From Intrasporangiaceae bacterium (lineage in GTDB: Bacteria; Actinomycetota; Actinomycetes; Actinomycetales; Dermatophilaceae), in NCBI GenBank assembly GCA_012838445.1, contig DUPF01000285.1, forward strand, positions 1 through 36,788: 36,788 nt of DNA, in the 5' to 3' direction. This document shows positions 14,727 to 22,749 of this stretch, piece by piece. The notes under the pieces are model-generated. The model ran no database searches and was not told the origin of the DNA. It saw nothing but the letters and a program-made list of their open reading frames with translations. A program made the position numbers and the translations under genes. Position 1 is the stretch's first letter, and the number at the start of each line of letters is the position of its first letter.

Positions 14727-15796
14727 CCGTCCGCCTCGTTCCCGGTCACCCCGTCGGCTCGGGGCAGCCGCACCTGGATCCTCGTGCCCGCTCCCGGTCG
14801 GCTGTCCACCGTGAACTCACCGCCGACGAGGTGGGCCCGCTCGGCCATCGTCCGCAACCCGAAGTGGTGCAGCCGGTCCCCCGGCGCGTCGACGTCGAAG
14901 CCGCGGCCCTCGTCCACGATCTCGATGAGCACCGGGTCGCCCGGCTCGATCCGGACCGTCGCCGTGTCGGTGCCCGCGTGTTTGCGGACGTTGGTCAGCG
15001 CCTCCTGGATGATCCGCATCGCCTGGATCTGCGCGTCAGCGGTCAGGGCCGGCTGCGCATCGGCGGACACCTCGATCCGGACGGTCTGGCCGGTATGCCG
15101 CGCGCACCCCCGCGCATAGTGCCGCACGCTGGTGAGCAGGTCCCGTCCATCGGCCCCGGCGACGCGCAGCGCGAGGATCGACTCGCGCACATCGCGGTAG
15201 GACTCCTCGCACAGTTCGGTGATCTCGGCAAGCTCGGTGCGAACCTCGGGGTCGTCGCAGCAGTCCGGGAGCGCGTGCAGCCGGAGGCGGACCGTGGCGA
15301 GGACCTGGGCCAGGTGGTCGTGCATCTCGCGGGAGAGGCGGTCGCGCTCGCCGAGGACCGCGCGACGCTGGTCGCGGCGGGAGAGCTCGTCATTCTGGGC
15401 GGCGATGATCTGGTAGCCGCGGGTGAGGACGGCGAACATCACGGCCGAGAAGGCGATGACAGCGAGAGCAAGGAACGATCCCACGAGCAAGTGGGTCCGG
15501 CCGATGCCGAGGGCCGACTGCATGGCGGGTCGAATGAGGTAGGTGCTGGCGATCGCGACGACGGGGAGCAGCACGGCGAGGACCTGGAGGCGGCGCAGCC
15601 AGGAGGTGACGTCGTCGACGTGCCGTGGCTCCAGGAGGGAGGCCGCCGGGCCGGGGTCGGCCGCGGCCGGGGCATCGATGTCGACGACGCGGAGGGCGCT
15701 GGGTGGCCGCTGCCCTGGCGGTGTTCCGGGCGCACGCTGCCCACGGGGTGCGTCCTGCTCCCGGACGCCTTCGGTCACCGCACGATGCGGTCCCAC
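14723..15796 (-). CDS. sensor histidine kinase, DesK/NarX-type (HisKA_3)
   Basis: 357 residues from a GTG at 15796 preceded by AGGAAGG at 5 nt. A 65-residue Pro/Ala-rich cytoplasmic head comes first. Two membrane segments follow (LQVLAVLLPVVAIASTYLI, 70-88, and THLLVGSFLALAVIAFSAVM, 101-120) with only about ten residues between them, so there is no periplasmic sensor domain. The dimerisation helix carries the phosphorylated His159 in RDRLSREMHDHLAQ. The ATPase domain shows the N box ALTNVRKHA, DEGRGF and GLRTMAERA. Signals must be sensed within the membrane, by the head or by a partner. It pairs with the NarL-type regulator downstream. Confidence 0.9.
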   Translation of the reverse strand: MGPHRAVTEGVREQDAPRGQRAPGTPPGQRPPSALRVVDIDAPAAADPGPAASLLEPRHVDDVTSWLRRLQVLAVLLPVVAIASTYLIRPAMQSALGIGRTHLLVGSFLALAVIAFSAVMFAVLTRGYQIIAAQNDELSRRDQRRAVLGERDRLSREMHDHLAQVLATVRLRLHALPDCCDDPEVRTELAEITELCEESYRDVRESILALRVAGADGRDLLTSVRHYARGCARHTGQTVRIEVSADAQPALTADAQIQAMRIIQEALTNVRKHAGTDTATVRIEPGDPVLIEIVDEGRGFDVDAPGDRLHHFGLRTMAERAHLVGGEFTVDSRPGAGTRIQVRLPRADGVTGNEADG

Positions 15797-15844
15797 GCCA
15801 GCCTTCCTCGGTCCACGCTCGGGTCCACGCGACCCGCTCCGCCC

Positions 15845-15862
15845 ACCCTATCGGTCGCACCG
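15845..15862 (-). promoter_or_regulatory. promoter of the two-component operon with the shared 13-mer in its spacer
   Basis: TAGGGT (15845-15850, minus strand) is a good -10 box about 49 nt before the GTG. Immediately upstream lies CGGTGCGACCGAT (15850-15862), identical to half of the inverted repeat before nrfH. Also readable as GCACC-G-GGTGC (15857-15867), a short inverted repeat. Confidence 0.5.
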
Positions 15863-15899
15863 GGTGCCGGTCCCGTGAATCGGGTGTGGCACTGAGCAC

Positions 15900-17705
15900 T
15901 CAGGCGGTCTGCTGCGCCGCCCAGGAGGCATGCATCCGGGTGTAGACCCCACCGGCGTCGACGAGGTCACGGTGGTGTCCGAGTTCGACGATCTCGCCGC
16001 GGTCGACGACGACCACGACGTCAGCGGCCTCGGCGGTGGAGAGCCGGTGGGCGATGGCGATGGAGGTGCGCCCGCGGGTCAGCCCGTCCAGGGCGCGTTG
16101 CACCCGGACCTCGGTCGAGGGGTCGACCGCGGAGGTGGCCTCGTCGAGGACGAGCAGGTCGGGGTCGGCGAGGTAGGCGCGCACGATCGCGACGAGTTGC
16201 CGCTCCCCGGCGGAGAGCGACTCACCGCGCTGACCGACCTGGGTGGCCAGTCCGTGCGGCAACCCGTCGATCCACGCGTCGAGTCCGAGCTCGGTGATCG
16301 CGAGCGCGATCTCGTCGTCGGTGGCCTCGGGTTTGCCGAAGCGGATGTTGTCCAGGAGGCTCTGGTCGAAGAGGAAGCCCTCCTGCGGGACGAGGACGAC
16401 CCGTTCGCGCAGTGACGCGAACGCGATCTCGCGCAGGTCGTCCCCGTCGAGGAGCACCCGGCCGTGCAGCGGGTCCATGAGTCGGGTCAGCAGTTTGGCC
16501 AGGGTGGTCTTGCCCGAACCGGTCTCCCCCACAACCGCGACCTTGGTGTGCGGCTCGATGGTCAGGTCGACATCGCGCAGCACGAGGTCGCCACCGGGAT
16601 AGGCGTAGGAGACGTCGTCGAACTCGACCCGGATCGGTCCGCGCTCCTGGACCACACCGTCGGTCCCGGGGTCGGCGACGTCGGCGGGGGTGTCGATGAC
16701 GCCGATGACGCGGCGCCAGCCGGCGACGGCGTTCTGCATCTCGTTGAGGATCTCGGTGGCCATCAGGACCGGCATCGTGAACAGGTTGACGAGGAAGACG
16801 AACGCGAGCAGCTCACCGAGGGACAGCGTGCCGCGGCTGACCAGGACGGTGCCCACGACGAGGACGACGGCGAGGGTGATCCCGGAGAACGCCTGCCCGG
16901 AGACGAAGGCGATGACCGAACGGACCTGGGCCCGGATGGCGGAGGCCCGGTGCGCCTCGATCGTCGTGTCGATCCGCTCCGCGGTGCGGTCCTCGACGCC
17001 GTAGGCGCGGATCGTCGTCGCCCCGACGATGGACTCGCTGATCGAGCCGAGCATGTCCCCGACCCGGGCCCGGACCGCGCCGTAGGCCCGCCCGAGCATC
17101 GGCTGGAACCAGCGCACGAGGAGGGCGAGCGGGATGAAGCAGACATAGACGACGAGCGCCAGGATCGGGCTGTAGACGACCATGAGGATCGTCGAGAGCA
17201 TGATCTGGGCGATGCTCACGAGGAGCATCAGGCCACCGAACTGGACGAACATCGAGATCGTGTCGACGTCGTTGGTGACGCGGGCGACGAGGGCGCCGCG
17301 CCGCTCGGTCGACTGGGTCAGCACGGACAGGTCGTGGATGTGCCGGAACGCCTTGAGCCGCAACGTCGCCAACCCCGACTCGGCCGCGGTGAAGAGGCGG
17401 ACGTTGACAAAGTACTGGGTCACCGCGGTCAGGGTGACGACGCCGGCGGCGATCGCGATCGCCCAGCCGACGAAGCCGACGTCGACCCCGCCGTCGGCCA
17501 TGATGCCGTTGTCGGTGGCCTGCTGGACGAGGAACGGGACGACGACCCGGCCGACGGTGGCGATGACCGCCAACACCATCGTCAGCGCCAGTCCGGTGCG
17601 GATCTCCGGGGACAGTTCCAGGCCGCGCCGCAGGGTGGCGATCGTGCCGAGCTCGCTCTGCTGCTCGATCCGGCTGCTCTCGGGATGCTGCTGGGTGTCG
17701 CTCAC
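15900..17705 (-). CDS. ABC exporter half-transporter (consensus Walker B/His, variant signature)
   Basis: 601 residues, a six-helix type IV exporter domain (about 35-320) fused to a nucleotide-binding domain. Walker A is GETGSGKTT, the Q loop VPQEGFLF, the signature LSAGERQ, Walker B LLVLDEATSAVD with catalytic Glu, and the switch His is in IAHRLST. The signature differs from the usual LSGGQ. The GTG overlaps the upstream gene's stop (GTGA). With the partner at 17702-19534 it should form a heterodimer like TM287/288 or BmrCD; lipid, peptide or drug export is possible and not resolved. Confidence 0.9.
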   Translation of the reverse strand: MSDTQQHPESSRIEQQSELGTIATLRRGLELSPEIRTGLALTMVLAVIATVGRVVVPFLVQQATDNGIMADGGVDVGFVGWAIAIAAGVVTLTAVTQYFVNVRLFTAAESGLATLRLKAFRHIHDLSVLTQSTERRGALVARVTNDVDTISMFVQFGGLMLLVSIAQIMLSTILMVVYSPILALVVYVCFIPLALLVRWFQPMLGRAYGAVRARVGDMLGSISESIVGATTIRAYGVEDRTAERIDTTIEAHRASAIRAQVRSVIAFVSGQAFSGITLAVVLVVGTVLVSRGTLSLGELLAFVFLVNLFTMPVLMATEILNEMQNAVAGWRRVIGVIDTPADVADPGTDGVVQERGPIRVEFDDVSYAYPGGDLVLRDVDLTIEPHTKVAVVGETGSGKTTLAKLLTRLMDPLHGRVLLDGDDLREIAFASLRERVVLVPQEGFLFDQSLLDNIRFGKPEATDDEIALAITELGLDAWIDGLPHGLATQVGQRGESLSAGERQLVAIVRAYLADPDLLVLDEATSAVDPSTEVRVQRALDGLTRGRTSIAIAHRLSTAEAADVVVVVDRGEIVELGHHRDLVDAGGVYTRMHASWAAQQTA

Positions 17706-19534
17706 GACGCACCTCCCGCCGTACGGACCGCGTCACGCTGGGCGGCCTCGCGGGCGTAGGCGGTGACCAGGTCGGCGTAGCCCTTGCACCGCGCCACGAG
17801 CTCGTCGTGGCTGCCGCGGTCGACGACCCGGCCGTGCTCGATGTAGACGACCTGGTCGGCGAGCAGGATGGTCGCCATCCGGTAGGCGACGACGGCGACG
17901 GTCATCCCCGTCCGGGCGGCCCTGAGCCCGGCGAGGATCGCCTGTTCGACGGCCGGGTCCACCGCCGAGGTCGCGTCGTCGAGGACGAGGAGGCGGGGCC
18001 GGCGCCAGATCGCGCGTGCGAGGGCGATCCGCTGCCGTTGCCCACCGGAGAGGGTGCCGCCGCGTTCCCCGATGACGGTGTCCAGGCCGTGCGGCAGGGC
18101 ACGGACGAAGTCCTCACCCTGGGCGACCCGCAGCGCCGCCCAGACCGACTCGTCGTCGCTGTCCGCCCCGAGGGTGACGTTGCCGCGGACGGTGTCGTCG
18201 AACATGAACGTCTGTTGGGCCACGAGGGTGGCCACGGCCGGGATCTGCCCCCGGGCCAGGTCGCGGGCCTCGACCCCGTCGATGCGCACCGAGCCGGAGT
18301 CGGCGTCGACGAGCCGCAGCGCCAGGTTGGCCAGCGTCGTCTTGCCAGACCCGGTGGGGCCGACCAGGGCCGTCGTGCTGCCCTCCGCGACGTCGATCGT
18401 CACGCCCCGGATCGTCGGCTGCTCCTCCCCCTCGTGCGTGTAGACGACGTCCTCCAGCGATGAGGCGGCCGGTCCGTCCCGCTCCGGCAGGGTGGCCGTG
18501 CCGTACGGCATCGAGCCTTCCGCGCGCAGCACGTGCTGGACCCGGTCCCAGCCGACGACCGAGCGGGGGATCTCGGCGAGCACCCAGCCGAGGGCGCGCA
18601 CCGGGAACGCGAGCAGCGAGAACAGGTAGGCCATCTGCACCACATCGGCCGCGGTGAGCCGGCCGCGGGAGACCTGCCAGGTGCCGACCCCGAGAACGGC
18701 CAGGGTGCCGAGCGTCGGGATCGCCTCGATGACCGGCTCGAAGATCCCCCTCGTCCGCCCGACCCGGATGAGCGCGTCACGCAGGTCGTATGCCTTGCCC
18801 CGGAAACGTTCGGTCTCCTCGTCCTCGCGGCCCATCGCCTTGACGACCATCCCGGCCTCGAACGACTCGTGCGCGACCTCGGCCACCTCGGCCCGCAACT
18901 GCTGGGCGAGGGTGATCCGGGGGGACATGAACCGCTGGAAGACCACGTTCGCTGCGAACAGCCCCGGGAAGACGAGCAGCCCGATGAGCGCGAGGAACGG
19001 GTCGCCCATGAGCATCATCGCCCCGGCGATGACGAGCATGACGATGACCCCGATCGCCATCGGCAGCGGGTTGAACACCTGCCACGTCGCCTCGATGTCG
19101 GCGTGCGCGTTCGAGAGGAGCTGCCCGGACGGGTGGGCGTGGTGCCACGACAGCGGCAGGCGCAGATAGCGGCGCGTCACCCGGCGTCGGTAGTCGGCCT
19201 GGAGGTTGAAGCCGGCGACCGTCGCCCACACGCGGCGCAGGATGACCCCGACGACGTTGACGAGCAGGATCGCGACGAGCACCCCGAAGATCAGCCACAA
19301 TCCGCCGCTGGTGACCGACCGGGAGACGAACGCCGGCTCGATGACCCGATCGGTGACGAACCCGATCGCCCATGCGTTGCCGACCGTCGCCGCCGCCCAC
19401 AGCACCGAGCCGAGGACGGCGACCGAGGTCGACCGGGGCTGGTCCCGCATCCCGCTCCCGATGACCCGCAGGCCACGGCGCAGCACCGCCCGGGTGGCAA
19501 CCGGTCGATCAGCGGGTGGGGTGGCAGAGGACAC
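17702..19534 (-). CDS. ABC exporter half-transporter (degenerate ATP site)
   Basis: 610 residues, the same fold as its partner. Walker A is GPTGSGKTT and the signature is a good LSGGQRQ. Walker B, however, is LLVLDDATSAVD, with Asp in place of the catalytic Glu, and the switch position reads VAYRMAT, with Tyr for His. Its own Walker site should therefore be non-hydrolytic, and it pairs in the heterodimer with the partner's weak LSAGE signature. The good site is formed by the partner's Walker motifs and this signature. The GTG at 19534 is leaderless, 6 nt after TAGCCT. Confidence 0.9.
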   Translation of the reverse strand: MSSATPPADRPVATRAVLRRGLRVIGSGMRDQPRSTSVAVLGSVLWAAATVGNAWAIGFVTDRVIEPAFVSRSVTSGGLWLIFGVLVAILLVNVVGVILRRVWATVAGFNLQADYRRRVTRRYLRLPLSWHHAHPSGQLLSNAHADIEATWQVFNPLPMAIGVIVMLVIAGAMMLMGDPFLALIGLLVFPGLFAANVVFQRFMSPRITLAQQLRAEVAEVAHESFEAGMVVKAMGREDEETERFRGKAYDLRDALIRVGRTRGIFEPVIEAIPTLGTLAVLGVGTWQVSRGRLTAADVVQMAYLFSLLAFPVRALGWVLAEIPRSVVGWDRVQHVLRAEGSMPYGTATLPERDGPAASSLEDVVYTHEGEEQPTIRGVTIDVAEGSTTALVGPTGSGKTTLANLALRLVDADSGSVRIDGVEARDLARGQIPAVATLVAQQTFMFDDTVRGNVTLGADSDDESVWAALRVAQGEDFVRALPHGLDTVIGERGGTLSGGQRQRIALARAIWRRPRLLVLDDATSAVDPAVEQAILAGLRAARTGMTVAVVAYRMATILLADQVVYIEHGRVVDRGSHDELVARCKGYADLVTAYAREAAQRDAVRTAGGAS

Positions 19535-19540
19535 CCCGAG

Positions 19541-19546
19541 AGGCTA
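19541..19546 (-). promoter_or_regulatory. -10 box of the ABC exporter operon, sharing the stop codon of the upstream gene
   Basis: TAGCCT on the minus strand, 6 nt before the GTG at 19534. Its first three bases (19546-19544) are the TAG stop of the acyl-CoA dehydrogenase gene. Confidence 0.55.
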
Positions 19547-20611
19547 CGTCAGAACAGCGACAGTCCCGTAGTCGGAAACCTGACCGGCGAGGGCGCCGAG
19601 GTGCTGACGGGTGTCCCCGTAGGTGTGCTCGATGGCGGTGAGCATCGCGGTCAGGTGGCCCACGGCATACTCGGCCGTCATCGCGATCCCACCGTGCAAC
19701 TGGATGGCCTCCTGCCCGATGTGCCGACCGGTGCGGCCGAGGACCACACGGGAGCGCGCCACGATCGCCGGGTCGGTGTCGCCCTCGGCGACGGCCATCG
19801 CGAGGTACATCGCGGCCGACCGGGCGAGCTCGAGCGAGACGTACATGTCCGCCGCCCGCTGGGTCAGCGTCTGGAACGACGCCAGCGGCACCCCGAACTG
19901 CTTGCGGGTCTTGAGGTACTCGGTCGTCATCGACAACGCCGACTCCATCGCCCCGAGTCCCTGGCCGGCGAGGACGACCGAGGCCAGTGCGATCGCCCGG
20001 GTCACGGCCTCATCGGCGGCCGCCCCACGCAGCAGGACGCGACCCGCACCGGCGCCGGCAGCGAGCAGTCCGTCCTCGATCCCGGGCGCCTCGATGAGCA
20101 CGAGCACCGTCTCCTCGCCGTCGAGGGCAGAGGCGATGACGTGGGTCGCGGCCTCACCGAACGGGATCGGTCCCTTGATCCCGTCGAGGGTCCAGCCGTC
20201 CGAACCCTCGCTCGCGTGCACCCCACCGGGCACCGGCGCGAAGGCCCGCATCGGCTCGGCGAACGCGGGCAACACGAACGCCTCCCCGCCGACGACCGCC
20301 TCGAGCAGGTCGTCACCGGCGTCGGCGAGCAGACTCCCCGCGAGCAGGGCGTCCGCATAGGCGGTCTGCACCCCGGCGGCACCGAGTGCCTGCGCCGCGA
20401 CGAACACCTCGATCGCGGTGGCACCGAACCCGCCGGCCTCCTCCGCGAACGGCAGGCCCAACAGTCCGGTCTCGGCCATCGCGGCCCACAACTCCGCGTC
20501 GTGCGGACGCGGCCCGGCGCCGTTCTCACCCGGCTCGACCTGGCGTCGGCCCACCATCTCCCGGACGGCGGCGGCCAGTGACTTCTGCTCGTTGGTCAGT
20601 GTGAAATCCAT
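19544..20611 (-). CDS. acyl-CoA dehydrogenase, small subunit type
   Basis: 355 residues from the ATG at 20611 (MDFTLTNEQKSLAAAVREMV), behind GGAGAGAG. Shorter than the usual 380-400 of the family. The N-terminal helical domain and the C-terminal FAD-domain signature QLHGGIAMTAEYAVGHL are present; the middle beta domain is reduced. Adjacent long and short acyl-CoA dehydrogenase genes are known to form mixed tetramers (FadE28/FadE29 of mycobacteria; PimC/PimD-like pairs), in which only one subunit type completes each active site. This is probably the short partner of the gene at 20644. Substrate unknown. Confidence 0.85.
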   Translation of the reverse strand: MDFTLTNEQKSLAAAVREMVGRRQVEPGENGAGPRPHDAELWAAMAETGLLGLPFAEEAGGFGATAIEVFVAAQALGAAGVQTAYADALLAGSLLADAGDDLLEAVVGGEAFVLPAFAEPMRAFAPVPGGVHASEGSDGWTLDGIKGPIPFGEAATHVIASALDGEETVLVLIEAPGIEDGLLAAGAGAGRVLLRGAAADEAVTRAIALASVVLAGQGLGAMESALSMTTEYLKTRKQFGVPLASFQTLTQRAADMYVSLELARSAAMYLAMAVAEGDTDPAIVARSRVVLGRTGRHIGQEAIQLHGGIAMTAEYAVGHLTAMLTAIEHTYGDTRQHLGALAGQVSDYGTVAVLT

Positions 20612-20643
20612 TGTCGTCTCTCTCTCCTGTCCAGATCCGCCGG

Positions 20644-21849
20644 TCAGCCCCGAAGCCCCAGGACAGCCCCGGAGATGATGGTGCGCTGCACCTCGTTGGA
20701 CCCGCCGTAGATGGACGCCTTGCGGAAGTTCAGATAGGTCGGCGTGGAGCGGCGCGCCCAGCCGGGGATCGTCGCGTCGTCCTCGATCTCGGCCAGGGCG
20801 TCGTCGTCGACGAGCCACTGCAGCGACATCGGTCCGGCGACATCCATCGCCAACTCGAAGATGTCCTGGAGGAGCTGGCTGCCCCGCAACTTCAGGATCG
20901 AGGAGGCCGGGTCGGGTTTGCCGTCCCCGGAGGTGCCGGTGACCCGCCAGATCGTGATCTCGAGCGCCATCACCTCCGCCTCGAGCTCGGCGATCCGGGC
21001 GGCGACGAGCGGGTCCGCGAGGACCGGGCTGCCGTCCGCACGCAGGACGCGGGACGCATACCCCTTGACCTGGGCCAACCGGCTCTTCATGGTGCCGACC
21101 GCGGCCAGGCTGGCCCGCTCGTTGCCGAGGAGGAACTTCGCGTAGTCCCAGCCCTTGTTCTCCTCACCAACGAGGTTCTCCGCCGGCACCCGCACATCGG
21201 TGAAGAACACCTCGTTGACCTCGTGGCCGCCGTCGATGAGCTGGATCGGGCGGACCTCGATGCCCGGCGTCTCCATGTCGATGAGGAGGAAGGAGATCCC
21301 CTCCTGCTTCTTCACGTCCGGGTTGGTGCGCACCAGCGCGAAGATCCAGTCGGCGTGCTGACCCTGGGTCGTCCACGTCTTCTGTCCGTTGACGATGTAC
21401 TCGTCACCGTCGCGGACCGCGGTCGTGCGCAGCGAGGCCAGGTCCGAGCCAGCATCCGGCTCCGAGAACCCCTGGCACCACCAGATGTCGAGGTTCGCCG
21501 TGGCCGGCAGGAAGCGCTCCTTGAGCTCCTGGCTGCCGAACGTCGCGATGACCGGGCCGACCATGCTCACGTTGAACGGCAGCAGCGGCGGCACCCCCGC
21601 GGCCTGCATCTCGCTCTGCCAGATGTTGTACTGACGCTCGGTCCAGCCCTTGCCGCCCCACTCGACCGGCCAGTGCGGAACCGCGTAGCCACCGGCGTTG
21701 AGGATCCGCTGCGACTGGACCGTCTCCTCCTTCGTCGGTGCCACCCCGGCGATCACCTTGTCCCGCAACTCCTTCGGGACCTGGGTCGTCATGAACTCCC
21801 GCACTTCGGCCTGGAACTTGGCGTCTTCGGCGCTGAGCGAACGCTGCAT
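20644..21849 (-). CDS. acyl-CoA dehydrogenase, large subunit type
   Basis: 401 residues. AAGGAG sits 5 nt before the ATG. The FAD/substrate segment is WWCQGFSEPDAGSDLASLRT with GQKTWTT downstream; the C-terminal signature is IYGGSNEVQR. In medium-chain enzymes that last motif is IYEGTxQIQR and its Glu is the catalytic base; here it is Gly, so the base must come from another position. The protein resembles large subunits annotated as pimeloyl-CoA dehydrogenase. It is co-transcribed with the short subunit (32-nt gap). Confidence 0.88.
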   Translation of the reverse strand: MQRSLSAEDAKFQAEVREFMTTQVPKELRDKVIAGVAPTKEETVQSQRILNAGGYAVPHWPVEWGGKGWTERQYNIWQSEMQAAGVPPLLPFNVSMVGPVIATFGSQELKERFLPATANLDIWWCQGFSEPDAGSDLASLRTTAVRDGDEYIVNGQKTWTTQGQHADWIFALVRTNPDVKKQEGISFLLIDMETPGIEVRPIQLIDGGHEVNEVFFTDVRVPAENLVGEENKGWDYAKFLLGNERASLAAVGTMKSRLAQVKGYASRVLRADGSPVLADPLVAARIAELEAEVMALEITIWRVTGTSGDGKPDPASSILKLRGSQLLQDIFELAMDVAGPMSLQWLVDDDALAEIEDDATIPGWARRSTPTYLNFRKASIYGGSNEVQRTIISGAVLGLRG

Positions 21850-21888
21850 TGCGTCTCCTTAAGTCGGCGTGGTGACCTCTCCGCACCA

Positions 21889-21894
21889 AATCTA
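21889..21894 (-). promoter_or_regulatory. -10 box of the acyl-CoA dehydrogenase operon
   Basis: TAGATT on the minus strand, 39 nt before the ATG, giving a leader of about 30 nt that contains AAGGAG. Confidence 0.45.
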
Positions 21895-21964
21895 GCCAAG
21901 GCCGCCGACGGGTGCCCCATCGGGATCGGCCCCTGTGAGGCAAACCACCGGAGGGCGCCCGCCC

Positions 21965-21970
21965 TAGACT
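21965..21970 (+). promoter_or_regulatory. -10 box of the sugar transferase gene
   Basis: TAGACT, followed by a leader of about 57 nt with AAGGAGG (22018-22024) before the GTG at 22034. The in-frame GTG at 21971 directly abuts the box and cannot be translated from this promoter. Confidence 0.5.
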
Positions 21971-22033
21971 GTGGCCACGGCCCCGGACCGGCTCGGGCCG
22001 AGGTCGCTCCCGACGCGAAGGAGGCTGTCGATC

Positions 22034-22645
22034 GTGGCGTCCTACGACCCGATCAAACGCGGCATCGACGTCCTCGTCGGCGGCGCCGCGTTCCTGATCT
22101 CCCTCCCGGCCCAGGCCGTCATCGGCCTCCTCGTGCGGCGCAACCTCGGCTCCCCGGTGCTGTTCCGCCAGGACCGACCCGGCAAGGACGGTCGGATCTT
22201 CCGACTGCGCAAGTTCCGCACGATGGTCGACGTCGACGAGGCCGCCGGACTGGTCACCGACGAGGAACGGCTCACCCCGTTCGGGGCGTTCCTGCGCTCC
22301 ACGAGCCTGGACGAGCTGCCGAGCCTGTGGCACGTCGTCACCGGCGAGATGTCCCTCGTCGGACCCCGCCCCCTCCTCGTGCAGTACCTCGAGCGTTACT
22401 CCCCCGAGCAGGCCCGCCGCCACGAGGTCCGGCCCGGACTGACCGGCCTGGCCCAGATCAGCGGCCGCAACGCGATCAGTTGGGAGGACAAGTTCGCCAA
22501 GGACGTCGAGTACGTCGACAACCGCTCCCTCCTCCTCGACCTGCGGATCATCCTCGCCACCATCGCCACCGTCATCCGCCGGGACGGCATCAGCGGCGAC
22601 GGGACGGCGACGATGACCGAGTTCATGGGATCGGAACGGTCCTGA
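22034..22645 (+). CDS. bacterial sugar-phosphate transferase (PF02397, small PglC/EpsL-like)
   Basis: 203 residues. The GTG is preceded by AAGGAGG at 9 nt. An N-terminal re-entrant/membrane segment (VGGAAFLISLPAQAVIGLLV) is followed by the family core: VLFRQDRPGKDGRIFRLRKF, RTMVD, STSLDELPSLWHV, GEMSLVGPRPLL, RPGLTGLAQISGRN and DVEYVDNRS. These enzymes transfer a sugar-1-phosphate from a nucleotide sugar to undecaprenyl phosphate, starting exopolysaccharide or glycan assembly. This is the minimal single-domain form, without the long multi-helix N-terminus of WcaJ-like relatives. No other glycan gene is adjacent, so the pathway is open. Confidence 0.9.
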   Translation: MASYDPIKRGIDVLVGGAAFLISLPAQAVIGLLVRRNLGSPVLFRQDRPGKDGRIFRLRKFRTMVDVDEAAGLVTDEERLTPFGAFLRSTSLDELPSLWHVVTGEMSLVGPRPLLVQYLERYSPEQARRHEVRPGLTGLAQISGRNAISWEDKFAKDVEYVDNRSLLLDLRIILATIATVIRRDGISGDGTATMTEFMGSERS

Positions 22646-22680
22646 CCGACCCGAGCACCGCATACCCCCTGGTGGGCGGG

Positions 22681-22700
22681 GTGTCTCACGTGACAAACAC
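22681..22700. promoter_or_regulatory. imperfect 20-bp palindrome upstream of the acyl-CoA ligase promoter
   Basis: GTGTCTCACGTGACAAACAC pairs at 8 of 10 positions around CACGTG. It ends 14 nt before the -35 box, a plausible site for a TetR/GntR-type regulator of fatty-acid genes. Confidence 0.35.
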
Positions 22701-22714
22701 CGCTTCCGTTTCGG

Positions 22715-22743
22715 TTGACCGGCCCGGGGTCGGGCTCCATGCT
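22715..22743 (+). promoter_or_regulatory. leaderless promoter of the acyl-CoA ligase gene
   Basis: -35 TTGACC (22715-22720), a 17-bp spacer, -10 CATGCT (22738-22743), then 6 nt to the ATG at 22750. No ribosome binding site. Confidence 0.6.
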
Positions 22744-22749
22744 CGACTC

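Noticed and set aside
22661-22672. CATACCCCCTGG, identical to the left half of the CsoR-like operator
   Set aside because: The right half does not match (TGGGCG instead of GGTATG), so no complete inverted repeat is present.
20611-22749. Giant frame fused to the acyl-CoA ligase (1269 codons)
   Set aside because: It runs antisense to the large dehydrogenase and across the sugar transferase in the wrong frame; a clear promoter and normal N-terminus fix the start at 22750.
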